A DNA stretch of 64,000 nt from assembly GCA_001970955.1 (NCBI GenBank), contig MPUH01000056.1:1-64000 (forward strand), given 5' to 3'. Numbering within the stretch: the first letter of the stretch is position 1; each line of letters opens with the position of its first letter. This DNA comes from Stentor coeruleus (lineage: Eukaryota > Ciliophora > Heterotrichea > Heterotrichida > Stentoridae). The notes below the pieces were generated by a model, which did not search any database, was not told where the DNA came from, and saw only the letters and a list, made by a program, of their open reading frames with translations. Below are positions 50,196 to 59,500 of the stretch, piece after piece. Position numbers and translations under genes: made by a program.

Positions 50196-51572
50196 ATGTC
50201 TACAGAAATCACAGAGGGACAATGGAAGGCCAAATATTTTGATGAGAAAAAAAAGTTAGAAGAACTAGGAAAATATTTCGACATTCAGCAGAATTCTTAC
50301 GAAACAAAAATCGCAAAATTAGAAATGCAAAATAAGCAACTGTCTCAAAATTCTTACAAAAAGTGTGAAAAGAGAAAACAGAAGATATTATTGTTAAAAG
50401 AGACAATCGAACATAAAAGTAAGGAAATCGATGAGCTTAAAATTGATTTAGACAATGCAAATGAAAAAATAGTGAAATTACGTAAACATCGACATCAGTC
50501 AGTTATCGAAATCCAGGATTTAGAAGTAAAACTTGCCCAAGACTATGAAAAAATGAATATTTTAATCCAGACACCAAAGATAATAAGAAGAAAAGATAAA
50601 AAGAAAAAACTGACAACACAAAAGTTTTCCCCTATTTCTATCAAAGCATATAGAAAAAACAATATAGTGTTATCTTTAAATGATACAAATACTGAACTTG
50701 AAAAAATTCTAGAAGATAAAGAAGATGAGTTACTTATTGAAATTCAGAGAAATAGAGAACTTAATAACATCATGATGAAACTAAAACATGAACTTTTTAA
50801 GAGTACTGAAGAAATAAAAAGTCTTTTTAATGAAAAAAGTACTCTAGAAAAGCTTTTGGAAGAAATAAAATTGTCTTTTCAGGATAAATTGCAAGCTTTT
50901 ATTGAAAAAAACACTTTTTTAATAAGAGAAAATGAGGATCTTAAAAGGAATTTGAGGGAATATCAAGAGAGAGATAGTGGGTTTAATACATCAGATCATG
51001 AATCATTTGGTAATCTTTGTGATGAGTTATTGAAAGTTTCTGGTGGGTCAAAGTTTATTGAAAAAAACTTTGAGGATTACCTGAGACTGCACGAATTTTC
51101 TCATTTTCAACTAGGAGAAAATCAAATAATTCTAGAACTTAAACGCAAAAACCAAAACCTTGAAGAGCTTTTAAAAATTTCTAATTCACAATGTAAAAAA
51201 CTTAAAGAAAAACTTACAAAACATAGAAAAGCCTCTGAAATTCTTAACAAAAAGCTCAAAGAAAATCTTCAAGCTATGGAATTTTTAAAAGACAACTATA
51301 ATAATTTATTCTTAGCATCTGAAGTACAAAAACTTACAGAAGAGAAAAAAAAACTTCAAGAAGAAATTGCTAAGCATAAAAATGATTTATCTTCAAACTC
51401 AACAAGAGGTTCATGTAAAAAATTCAGGACAAATAATAAAAGCTATTTAGAAGATCTTCCAAATAATGGCCCGATGGATTTACTGAATAAACCATATGGA
51501 AGATTTCCTGATGAAAGAAAAAGGAGGGGCATGGCATCATGGAGCTATAATTTTGTAAATCCAATCAATTAA
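50196..51572 (+). CDS. Long coiled-coil protein, unknown
   Basis: 458 residues, nearly all heptad-like: LEMQNKQLSQNSYKKCEKRK, then LKIDLDNANEKIVKLRK and a second coiled-coil block after residue 300 (LELKRKNQNLEELLKISNSQ). A basic break near 130-145 (RRKDKKKKL) separates them. Likely a cytoskeletal or basal-body scaffold; no orthology visible. Its TAA (51570-51572) overlaps the stop of the convergent gene. Confidence 0.7.
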   Translation: MSTEITEGQWKAKYFDEKKKLEELGKYFDIQQNSYETKIAKLEMQNKQLSQNSYKKCEKRKQKILLLKETIEHKSKEIDELKIDLDNANEKIVKLRKHRHQSVIEIQDLEVKLAQDYEKMNILIQTPKIIRRKDKKKKLTTQKFSPISIKAYRKNNIVLSLNDTNTELEKILEDKEDELLIEIQRNRELNNIMMKLKHELFKSTEEIKSLFNEKSTLEKLLEEIKLSFQDKLQAFIEKNTFLIRENEDLKRNLREYQERDSGFNTSDHESFGNLCDELLKVSGGSKFIEKNFEDYLRLHEFSHFQLGENQIILELKRKNQNLEELLKISNSQCKKLKEKLTKHRKASEILNKKLKENLQAMEFLKDNYNNLFLASEVQKLTEEKKKLQEEIAKHKNDLSSNSTRGSCKKFRTNNKSYLEDLPNNGPMDLLNKPYGRFPDERKRRGMASWSYNFVNPIN

Positions 51573-52507
51573 TCAATTCTTGAAAACCAAACTTGTAGAG
51601 GCAAGTGATCTGAAGGGTGTTTCTCAGTAGGCAGGCCATAATATTGATTCAAATAATTACTGTCTAGAACTTTTCTCAAATTTTGAACTTGAAGTCCTTC
51701 TGAAAATAAAATATAATCAATACACCCTTTGAAACGAGGAATGTAATTTGTATATTCTGGATATCCACATGTAGAGTAATTAGCATATGATGAGAACAGG
51801 GTAAATTCTTGTGGTTTTTCTATAGATAATATTTCCTTATGTGCATACAATTCTAAATTCAATGTAAATTCTTGGTTTATTAAGTATTTTACTGTAGGAC
51901 TATCTGGGATGCTATTGAAATCCCCAGTTAAAATAACAGGAACTGAATATTTCTCTTGCATTTTATATGCTGCACTTTTAAACATAACACTTTGTAGAAA
52001 TCTTACATTTTCTAAAGCTGGATCCCAATAAAAATGCGAAGTCCCAATTATAATCCCAGATTGTATTTCTTTATGTTTAAACATAATAACAACTCCAACA
52101 CTATTTTTAATATAATCTTGGTTTTGTTCACACTTAGTGTGTTCATTAAAATTTAAACTCATAACTTCAACTTGTTCCCATATATCCCTTTTCCAAGCAA
52201 TCAAAGATCCATCAGGATTAGAAGAATCAGGTCGTCTAACCCAAATGCTTTCATATCCTTGACTTTTAAAAAAAGGTTCTATATAATCATTATATTTATC
52301 AACTTCTTGTAGACAAACAAAATCAGCATCCATTTCTTGAATCTCGTCAAATATAAGCTTTGACCGATAGTCAAAACTCAAAAAAGCTTCAGGACAATAA
52401 CTCACATAGTTCAAATATGCATCAGCTAGAATGTTATAAGAAGATACTGAGAAGAGTAATGAAGATTTTGGTTTTTCTAAAGCATTTTCAAAAACTGATT
52501 CTGCCAT
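51569..52507 (-). CDS. CCR4-like endonuclease/exonuclease/phosphatase
   Basis: 312 residues, a bare EEP domain without leucine-rich repeats. Motifs: SVSSYNILADAYL (Asn), DADFVCLQEVD (metal-binding Glu), ILTGDFNSIPDSP (Asp, Asn), CIDYILF and HPSDHLPL (catalytic Asp-His). This matches the CCR4/Angel/PDE12/nocturnin group, enzymes that shorten poly(A) or 2'-5' oligoadenylate or dephosphorylate NADPH. The short size and YIPRFKGCIDYI are closest to Angel/CCR4 catalytic cores. Cytosolic by lack of signal. Convergent with the coiled-coil gene, sharing TTAA. Confidence 0.87.
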   Translation of the reverse strand: MAESVFENALEKPKSSLLFSVSSYNILADAYLNYVSYCPEAFLSFDYRSKLIFDEIQEMDADFVCLQEVDKYNDYIEPFFKSQGYESIWVRRPDSSNPDGSLIAWKRDIWEQVEVMSLNFNEHTKCEQNQDYIKNSVGVVIMFKHKEIQSGIIIGTSHFYWDPALENVRFLQSVMFKSAAYKMQEKYSVPVILTGDFNSIPDSPTVKYLINQEFTLNLELYAHKEILSIEKPQEFTLFSSYANYSTCGYPEYTNYIPRFKGCIDYILFSEGLQVQNLRKVLDSNYLNQYYGLPTEKHPSDHLPLQVWFSRID

Positions 52508-52588
52508 ATAATTTTTTTTATAAAAGCATCTAAAATTACATAGAAAAATTATGGTATTTTTAAAGTGAAGACAAAAATTATAATTATT

Positions 52589-53377
52589 TTATCTTGTAAT
52601 AGCTTTACTTTTCTTGGACACACCAGCTTTAGTAGGTTTTTTAACTGAAGTTTTTTTACCTGATTTTTTACTTGAGGCTTTTTTAGCTGGGGCTTTTTTG
52701 GGCGTAGCTTTTTTTGGTGAAGTTTTTTTAGGGGAAGCTTTTTTGGGTGAAGCTTTTTTGGGTGAAGCTTTGACTGGAGATGCTTCTTTTTTCACAGGAG
52801 ATTCTGCTTTAGGAGTAGGTTTAGGGCTTGGTGTTGTAGCTTTTTTCGGGGAAGCTGGTTCAGGTTTTGGTGCTGGGACATTTGCTAGGGCGTTAGAATT
52901 TTTCTTAGGTTTTGAAGACTTGGCTTTAGGTTTAGAAGTAGTTTTTTTAGTGGATTTCTTTTTGGCTTGTTTTTTCTCTGCAGGTTTCTTTGCCTTTTTT
53001 TCAGCTGGTTTGGGTTTATCATCTTTCTTCTGACTTTTAGTAGTTTTTTTAATCTTTTCAGGTTTTACAGGTTTTTCGGCCTTTTGAACTTTTTCAGGTG
53101 CTTTGGCTGGTTTTTTTTTCTCTGTTTTTTTGAACTGTTTCTTGAGGTCGTCACCTAGTTTATAGGAGTTTTTATTGCGCACGAGCTTGCCTTGTGTTCC
53201 CAGACGTTTAAGCTGAGTTTTAATGTGGACTAACTCGGTATCTTTGTAATTTGATTGGATAAACTTTATAATGGCAGGAACTGAAGAACCAGTTCGTTCA
53301 TTTAATGCTATGATTGCCTTTGCAATCATTTCTACATACCCTGGATGTGATGCTTGCTTTTTTTGATCTCCCTTCAT
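52589..53377 (-). CDS. Linker histone H1 with globular domain
   Basis: 262 residues from ATG 53377; an upstream extension of the frame (to 53572) is AT-rich noncoding. Residues about 10-78 form the H15 winged helix: SHPGYVEMIAKAIIALNERT, IIKFIQSNYKD, IKTQLKRLGTQGKLVRNKNS. The remaining 180 residues are Lys/Ala/Pro-rich with SPKK/TPKK repeats, which bind the minor groove of AT-rich DNA and are CDK sites. The DNA behind them is a 15-bp tandem repeat (about 52700-52770). Known macronuclear H1s of Tetrahymena lack the globular domain, so its presence here is notable. Confidence 0.9.
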   Translation of the reverse strand: MKGDQKKQASHPGYVEMIAKAIIALNERTGSSVPAIIKFIQSNYKDTELVHIKTQLKRLGTQGKLVRNKNSYKLGDDLKKQFKKTEKKKPAKAPEKVQKAEKPVKPEKIKKTTKSQKKDDKPKPAEKKAKKPAEKKQAKKKSTKKTTSKPKAKSSKPKKNSNALANVPAPKPEPASPKKATTPSPKPTPKAESPVKKEASPVKASPKKASPKKASPKKTSPKKATPKKAPAKKASSKKSGKKTSVKKPTKAGVSKKSKAITR

Positions 53378-54322
53378 ATTTATTATTTTACAAAGAATTT
53401 TCACTCTACTTATACCATTTTTTATTAAATCTAAAATACAATTGGACCATATAATGTTTATGGGATACTTGAAGTTTATTAATAAATCAGTAGAAATCTT
53501 CAAAAAATTTAAAATCCTCACTAGTTTCTGCTTTAGATCCAAATAAAATTCATTATTACCTCTATTCTGCAAGTTAATTGTGTGAAAAGTTAGGGAGAAA
53601 ATAAAGAAAATTGTAGAAAAGTTAAAAAAAAGATATACAAACCAAAAAAAGATTATATAAAAGTGGAAAAACCAAAATTCGATATGTGAAAATCAGATTT
53701 ATTAACGTCTCTAATATAGCAGTAAAATAAAACTCATTTTCTAAAACTGTTATAAACTGAAAATACAAAAACCAAACATAAAAAGGTCATTTCCAGTATG
53801 TTATAATAAAACCACATATCCTAAAACACCCTAACACCCAAAAGTTAATTAATAAAGCGACTTGTGAAAGGATTGATAGAATTTCAGACCTAAAAAAATG
53901 CTGATGAACTGAGACATGCAAATAATTTCTTTGAAAGATGTTCTTTACTCGCAAGTTTGAATAAAAAATGCCAAAAATATTAAAAAATGATTATGATATT
54001 AGCTATTTCATATGCCTCATGTATTTTTTCAAATGACATTTGATGATTATTTAACTTTGAATAATAGCAAGATATAGTAAAAAGACTAATTATTATAATT
54101 ACCTTTTAATGTAGATGAAATTTCAAATAATTCATCAAAGATTTTACTAAAATTCATGTTATCGTATCTCAAAAAACCTCAAATCTATTTATGAGTCTTG
54201 TACATTATAAATAACTTATAATACAGAGGATTTAGAGACTTAATCGAATTGTATACAATTATATCAATAGCATAAATAATAAACGACATAAAAAATAAGT
54301 CGCTAACCTAATTTAAGATAAA
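53378..54322. other. Spacer with candidate structured RNA
   Basis: 945 bp between the H1 promoter side and the 3' end of the atypical kinase. Contains the telomere-like 14-mer at 53826-53839 and a set of short helices around it (see the candidate RNA). Otherwise AT-rich with no coding frame. Confidence 0.55.
53781..53950 (+). ncRNA. Candidate telomerase RNA (speculative)
   Basis: Template-like ACACCCTAACACCC (53826-53839) matches the window's telomere repeat. Around it: helix I AGGTC (53784-53788) with GACCT (53887-53891); helix II GTATG (53796-53800) with CATAT (53815-53819, one G-T pair); an H-type pseudoknot, TTAAT (53845-53849) with ATTGA (53872-53876) and TGAAA (53865-53869) with TTTCA (53882-53886); stem-loop IV GACAT (53913-53917) with ATGTTC (53938-53943), inner TTTC/GAAA. 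The order and spacing follow ciliate telomerase RNA. TATAAA lies at 53751. Against: helices are short, the usual GUCA before the template is missing, and the first T-run is only at 54023. Confidence 0.25.
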
Positions 54323-56050
54323 CTAATTCTCATCAGGATTAAAAACCCCAGTTTGAGCAATGCAAGTCCCTCCTGTAATTGGATCTATACCAACAAGGTT
54401 TTTCATTAAATTCGTAGCATCATTCATCGAAATTCTGTTCTTTCTGTTGAAATCAAGCATTTTCATTAACAATTCTCTTGCCCAACCATAAGGTAAATTG
54501 CTAATTCCATTCATAAGAACTTCCTTATTCTCATATTTATTTAAGTCAGTTGTGAAATTTCCACCAACGAGAATATGATAAAAAGTCATTCCAAGTGAAA
54601 AAACATCAGCTTTAGATCTATTATACCCTTGAGCAACACTTGTTTCAAAAGTTTTTTGTATTTCTGGATCAGCATAACCTATTGTGCATGCATAATTTCC
54701 TCCACTGATTGTTTTGGTTTGTATAGTTTTAGATCCACTATCTACTATTGATACATCAAAGTCAATTATATAATATGAATTACCATCTGTAAGAATATTT
54801 GGAGGTTTAATGTCAAGATGGTAGAAATTTAATTCATGAAGTAATGAGAATGAGTAAAGTAGCTTGGTAAACATGACTTTAAGCTGATATTCATTGTGAG
54901 GAATATTGTTTACTATCATATCTTCAATATAATTTTTTAAGCTTTTCTCTACCCATGGCATAACCAAAGTTACTTTTTTCTTTTGATTAACTCTTTCGAT
55001 GCATGTTCCATAGTAATCCAGAAAACACCCACCTTTAGATCTTAATGGAGCAAGACCTTGATAAATTCGTATTTCATCTTCAACATTTGAAAAATTAGCT
55101 CCTGAGATAACTTCTTGATAAATTTTAAGACATACTGTTTTTTCTTTCCATGTGCCTTTGAATATATTCGATATAAGATTTTTACAATCTTTTGTATTTA
55201 AACATACATTAGATTGTGTTAAATCTTGAGATGAAATATTATAAATAACCTCCGGTCTATAGCTTCCAGGAACTGCTAATGTGTCTTTATTTTTCTTAAT
55301 TAGTAAATCAGCTCTGTGACGATTATTACTTTCAAGTAGCTCTCGTAATTTGTTAATTTCATCAACATTATAAGTGCCTTCCATTTCATTTTTTTCAATT
55401 ATCTGGATTACTTTCCATACCAATCTCCCTTCCTTTACTGAAAATCTAAGTATATTTTCTTCATTTATTTCACTAAGTAAACGCATAACCTCAGGTACAA
55501 TCATCATAAAATAGCATTTTAGATCAACTCCATACTCCTGTCCTTTTTGTAGGTACTTCAAAAGCTTTTTATAGTTTTCAAGCTTTGGTTCTAATGCATA
55601 ATCTTTAAACTCACCAAGAAAATGCTGGCATGAAAATGTAAATACTAGGCTTGCTGAAGTACATACCTTTAAATTTTCTTTAATAACCTTAATAAACTGA
55701 GCCATGTTTATGGTCTCTTTTAAAGATTGGCTTTTGAAGATTATTTTGCATAGAACAGTGTCGAAGCTTTCTAAAAATAATTCTTGATCGGCGCTTTGGA
55801 GTTCAAGTATATTAAGCGCTTTCAGTAAGGCTTCATGCTTTTTAAGCCAAGGTTCTGAGGATTGATCAACTTTACATAGAAGAAGCCCACAGTAGTATGC
55901 TTTATCGAAGTTGCTTTCAGCTTTTGAGGAATAGTCAATAACTTCTTGGATAGATCTTGAATTAAGTGTTTGACTATATTCAATCATCTCTGGGTTTACG
56001 TCAGGACTGGCTAAGACGTTGATAAGATCTGAGACTGAAGACTCCAACAT
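54323..56050 (-). CDS. Atypical protein kinase with DFD motif
   Basis: 575 residues. The N-half (1-280) is helical without known domain. The kinase domain (about 285-560) lacks a clear glycine loop (NIFKGTWKEKTVCLK), keeps Lys in VCLK and a helix-C-type Glu (VEDEIRIY), has HLDIKPPNIL in place of HRD and IIDFDVS in place of DFG, then GYADPEI for the APE region and SKADVFSLGMTFYHIL. The Asp residues of the catalytic loop and metal site remain, so activity is possible. Expanded, divergent kinases are a known trait of Stentor. Start follows TTATAAATG. Confidence 0.82.
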   Translation of the reverse strand: MLESSVSDLINVLASPDVNPEMIEYSQTLNSRSIQEVIDYSSKAESNFDKAYYCGLLLCKVDQSSEPWLKKHEALLKALNILELQSADQELFLESFDTVLCKIIFKSQSLKETINMAQFIKVIKENLKVCTSASLVFTFSCQHFLGEFKDYALEPKLENYKKLLKYLQKGQEYGVDLKCYFMMIVPEVMRLLSEINEENILRFSVKEGRLVWKVIQIIEKNEMEGTYNVDEINKLRELLESNNRHRADLLIKKNKDTLAVPGSYRPEVIYNISSQDLTQSNVCLNTKDCKNLISNIFKGTWKEKTVCLKIYQEVISGANFSNVEDEIRIYQGLAPLRSKGGCFLDYYGTCIERVNQKKKVTLVMPWVEKSLKNYIEDMIVNNIPHNEYQLKVMFTKLLYSFSLLHELNFYHLDIKPPNILTDGNSYYIIDFDVSIVDSGSKTIQTKTISGGNYACTIGYADPEIQKTFETSVAQGYNRSKADVFSLGMTFYHILVGGNFTTDLNKYENKEVLMNGISNLPYGWARELLMKMLDFNRKNRISMNDATNLMKNLVGIDPITGGTCIAQTGVFNPDEN

Positions 56051-56586
56051 TTATAAGAAAATTGTGGATGGGGTTATTGCTTAATTTTGATGTATATAAG
56101 GCTTAGAAGTAGTTTTATTAGATTCTAAAAAATTATTGGGAAACTTAAAAAGCAAATCTTGAAGTTATGAAGGTGGAAATATTATACTTTAATTATATCA
56201 TATTTAATCAGACCTTAAAGAAAGTTTAAACATAATAAAAAATTTATTTAGCTAGCTTAAGCCTTAAGAGATTATTTACTTTCGGAAATATTATATTTTT
56301 AGAGACTCTTGTTAAAAAATTATAGATTCTCAAATTTATCGGTTGCTAGCATAATAATTTTTGTTTTTCACTTAGCTATTTGTAGAACTAGTCGATATTA
56401 TATAATTATAAAACTAGTATAATAATTTTTGTTTTTCACTTGGCTATTTGTAGAACTAGTCGATATTATATAACTATAAACACATAAAAAAAAATTTCTT
56501 CTTATAATCAGAATTATTTTTTCAAGTTTCTTATTACATCATTCAAGCATCTTATTATAAACATAATTCAAAAAAAATCTACTAAG
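56051..56586. other. Spacer with 68-bp tandem duplication
   Basis: No gene. G-rich beside the kinase start. Contains two near-identical 68-bp units at 56346-56481. Confidence 0.55.
56346..56481. repeat. 68-bp tandem duplication
   Basis: Units 56346-56413 and 56414-56481 differ at only a few positions; each holds CTATTTGTAGAACTAGTCG. No N nearby, so this looks like a true recent duplication. Confidence 0.85.
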
Positions 56587-59500
56587 TTATTTACTATCTT
56601 CAGTTGTCTTACTGATTATCTCACACTGATATTCTTGATCTTCTTTAGATTCAATCAACCCAGTTGACTCAGTAATTTTCTTCTTCAAATCTCCATCACT
56701 CTGTACTTTCCAATTAAAATTCATTTGATAAAGTCCTTCGTTTCTATTTTTAATACTATTAAAATCCTTCACCAATCTTAAACTTTCAAGTTTTTCTGTC
56801 TGTGATTCGCAAACCCTCATAACCGATCCAACAATTGCAAAAATTCCAGCAAGTGCACCTAATGAAATGCATATAAAAAACATCTCCATATGTTTTTTTG
56901 CCCTAAAAGTATAAATCACATCATTTTTTCTATCAATAAAAACTCTAATATTTAAACCTGCAGCAAAATTTTCTACTGTGTTTTGACTTCCTAATATAGT
57001 TGAAGATCCAGGAATTATATGATAACCAGTATTAATAGTTTGAAAATCATTAGAAAGTAGTGATGGAATTGCCATAAAATGGAACTCAGTAAAATTATAT
57101 CCAATGAAAATCTGATTTTTCGATGCTGTAATTTTGTTAAAACTTGAACTTCGGGATTCTGGGATTGAAGAGTCAGCTGTGATGTTGACTTCTATGATTT
57201 TTGCATAAGCTCGGGATTCAAAAATATTGGCTTCAAAATAAGCTCCAGGTTGAAGTTCGCAGTTTTCACATGAGAAATAAATATTACATACTTTGTTTTG
57301 ACGTGGTAAACACAAAGCTTTTAAACTTTTATCACCAAATCCTTTTGAACTGATATTTATTGTTTTCCCACAGTCTCCATAATGAGTAAGTCCAATACTT
57401 CCGAATGTACTACTGCATTTTCCACCATATTCTTTCAGTCTTATTTCAGCTTCAAAATTGATTCTAAAATTCATAGGATTTTTAATAGAAAAATCTCCTG
57501 GGATCATGTATTTCTCTTCATATTGATTGTCTAGGATATAAATACTTATAAGCCCTCCAATAAAAATACTTGATAAAAATAGAAAAATTATAGAAAATGC
57601 CCCACCACATAGATTTCTGGTAATTTTAACATACTCTCCATCTTCGAAATTGTGAAGATTATAATAAAGGTCTAATATGCTAAGACACTTTCTTGTTTTT
57701 TTTAAAGTAAGAAGGAATATCAATACCCCAATCATGCAAATAATGCTTATTTTAACTAAAAAACTTATCATTTCCATTGGAAATTCAGATTTTACGATAT
57801 CTGGCTGAAATGATGGATTAGTATTAACTGTATAGTTTGTCTTGACTTGATATGAACTATGAACAGGACAATAATACTCTGAAGAACAGGCTTTACAAAC
57901 ATTTCCACCTTTTTTGTCCCTATAAGTTCCTTCAGGACATAACAAGCATTGATAAGCACTTGTTGAACCTTGATTTGGGTTATAATATCCAGGATCACAA
58001 CTAGCACAATAATGTTTTTCTCCATCATTAGCATAAGTCCCTGATTCACACAAGGTACATCCACCATTTTCAGTAGTTTCAAAACCCATACTACATGGAT
58101 TTGTACAATTACTTTCAGCGCATATATCTTTAACATCAATTCTCACAAATCTTGCCATTGGGAATGCTGGGAATAAAGAAAACTCACTAGTTAAATACCC
58201 TCCTCCGTATATATAAATAGAAGTATTATAAAAAGTATGAGCAGAATCATAAATAAATTCTTCAATTTGCAGATTTAAATTGTCTTGAAACTTAAAAAAA
58301 GAAATTTCATTATGAGCTTTAGTAAAATCCTTATTCCTCCCACCAATAAAAAGTATATATTTATATAATATCGTAATAACACTATCAGGATTTTTGGATA
58401 TATTTGTAATAATTGATATGTTTTTTTTAATTAAATATTCAATATAATAGTCTTCATTAACTATAATAATTTTCGATTGAATATTAAAAATACATGTTGG
58501 TTTTGCCATAGGCTTGATTTCAATGAGTTTTTTATATGAATTATTCCTAAAGTTATACTCCCAAAGATCAGCGAGTGGACCTGATGAATCACTTCCCCCA
58601 TAAATAAATGCATTAGGTAATTCTAAAGAAATACAAGCATTTTTACGTTTAGATGGAGAAATTATAGGATAAGGTAAATGTTGATGCCATGTACCTGTAT
58701 AAGCATTATATAGAAACATATCATTTAAGTAACCTGATGAGTTTTCCCCACCCCAGATTACTAGTAAATCACCCTCTGAAGAAGCAGCATGTGAACTTCG
58801 AGATGATGGCCAAAAACCTTTAGCTGATATTTTCGACCAGAGATTTTTCTTAGTGCTGTATTTCCATAAGTCATTTAGGTATAAAGATTTGTATTTACCA
58901 CCAAAAAGATATAAGTCTGTATGCACAGCTTTTAATGAAGTAGATGTTCTTAAAGGAGGACTTATAAAAGATTCGATTATTAGATTCTGATTAATTGTGG
59001 AATCATTTAAGAAATCAATTTTTTCTATCCCATTAGTTAATTGTTCAAGATAATATCCTCCGAAAGCAAAGCATGAATAATTAGCACACCATATAGCACT
59101 ATTGTTATTTATATTAACAACATTAAACTCAAAATAAGGTATAGTATTAGAAGAAATCTGTATATAAAGAATTGTTCCTGAGTTTAAAATTATAGAAAAA
59201 TTGTTGTTAACAATAAGTGATGCTTTTATACTTATATAACCTGTACTATCTGATAATCTTCTTAATGATGATTCGTCAAGAAAAACCTTATCCAATATAA
59301 ATTTTCTGGTAAAAATATCAATTTCTCCCTTCCATAAAAACTCTTTATACTTATGAAATATTACAAAAATAATCTTTTCATCAGCACAACTTATTGCAAT
59401 ATTTATATAATCAGCATCTAAATACTCACTTTTATCTAAAGTTAAAACATAAATTCCTTTATCTTCCCATTTTAATTCTTGCAAATCTAAACTATATATC

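Noticed and set aside
52614-53033. 139-codon + frame opposite H1
   Set aside because: Antisense of Lys/Ala/Pro codons; H1 on the minus strand is unambiguous.
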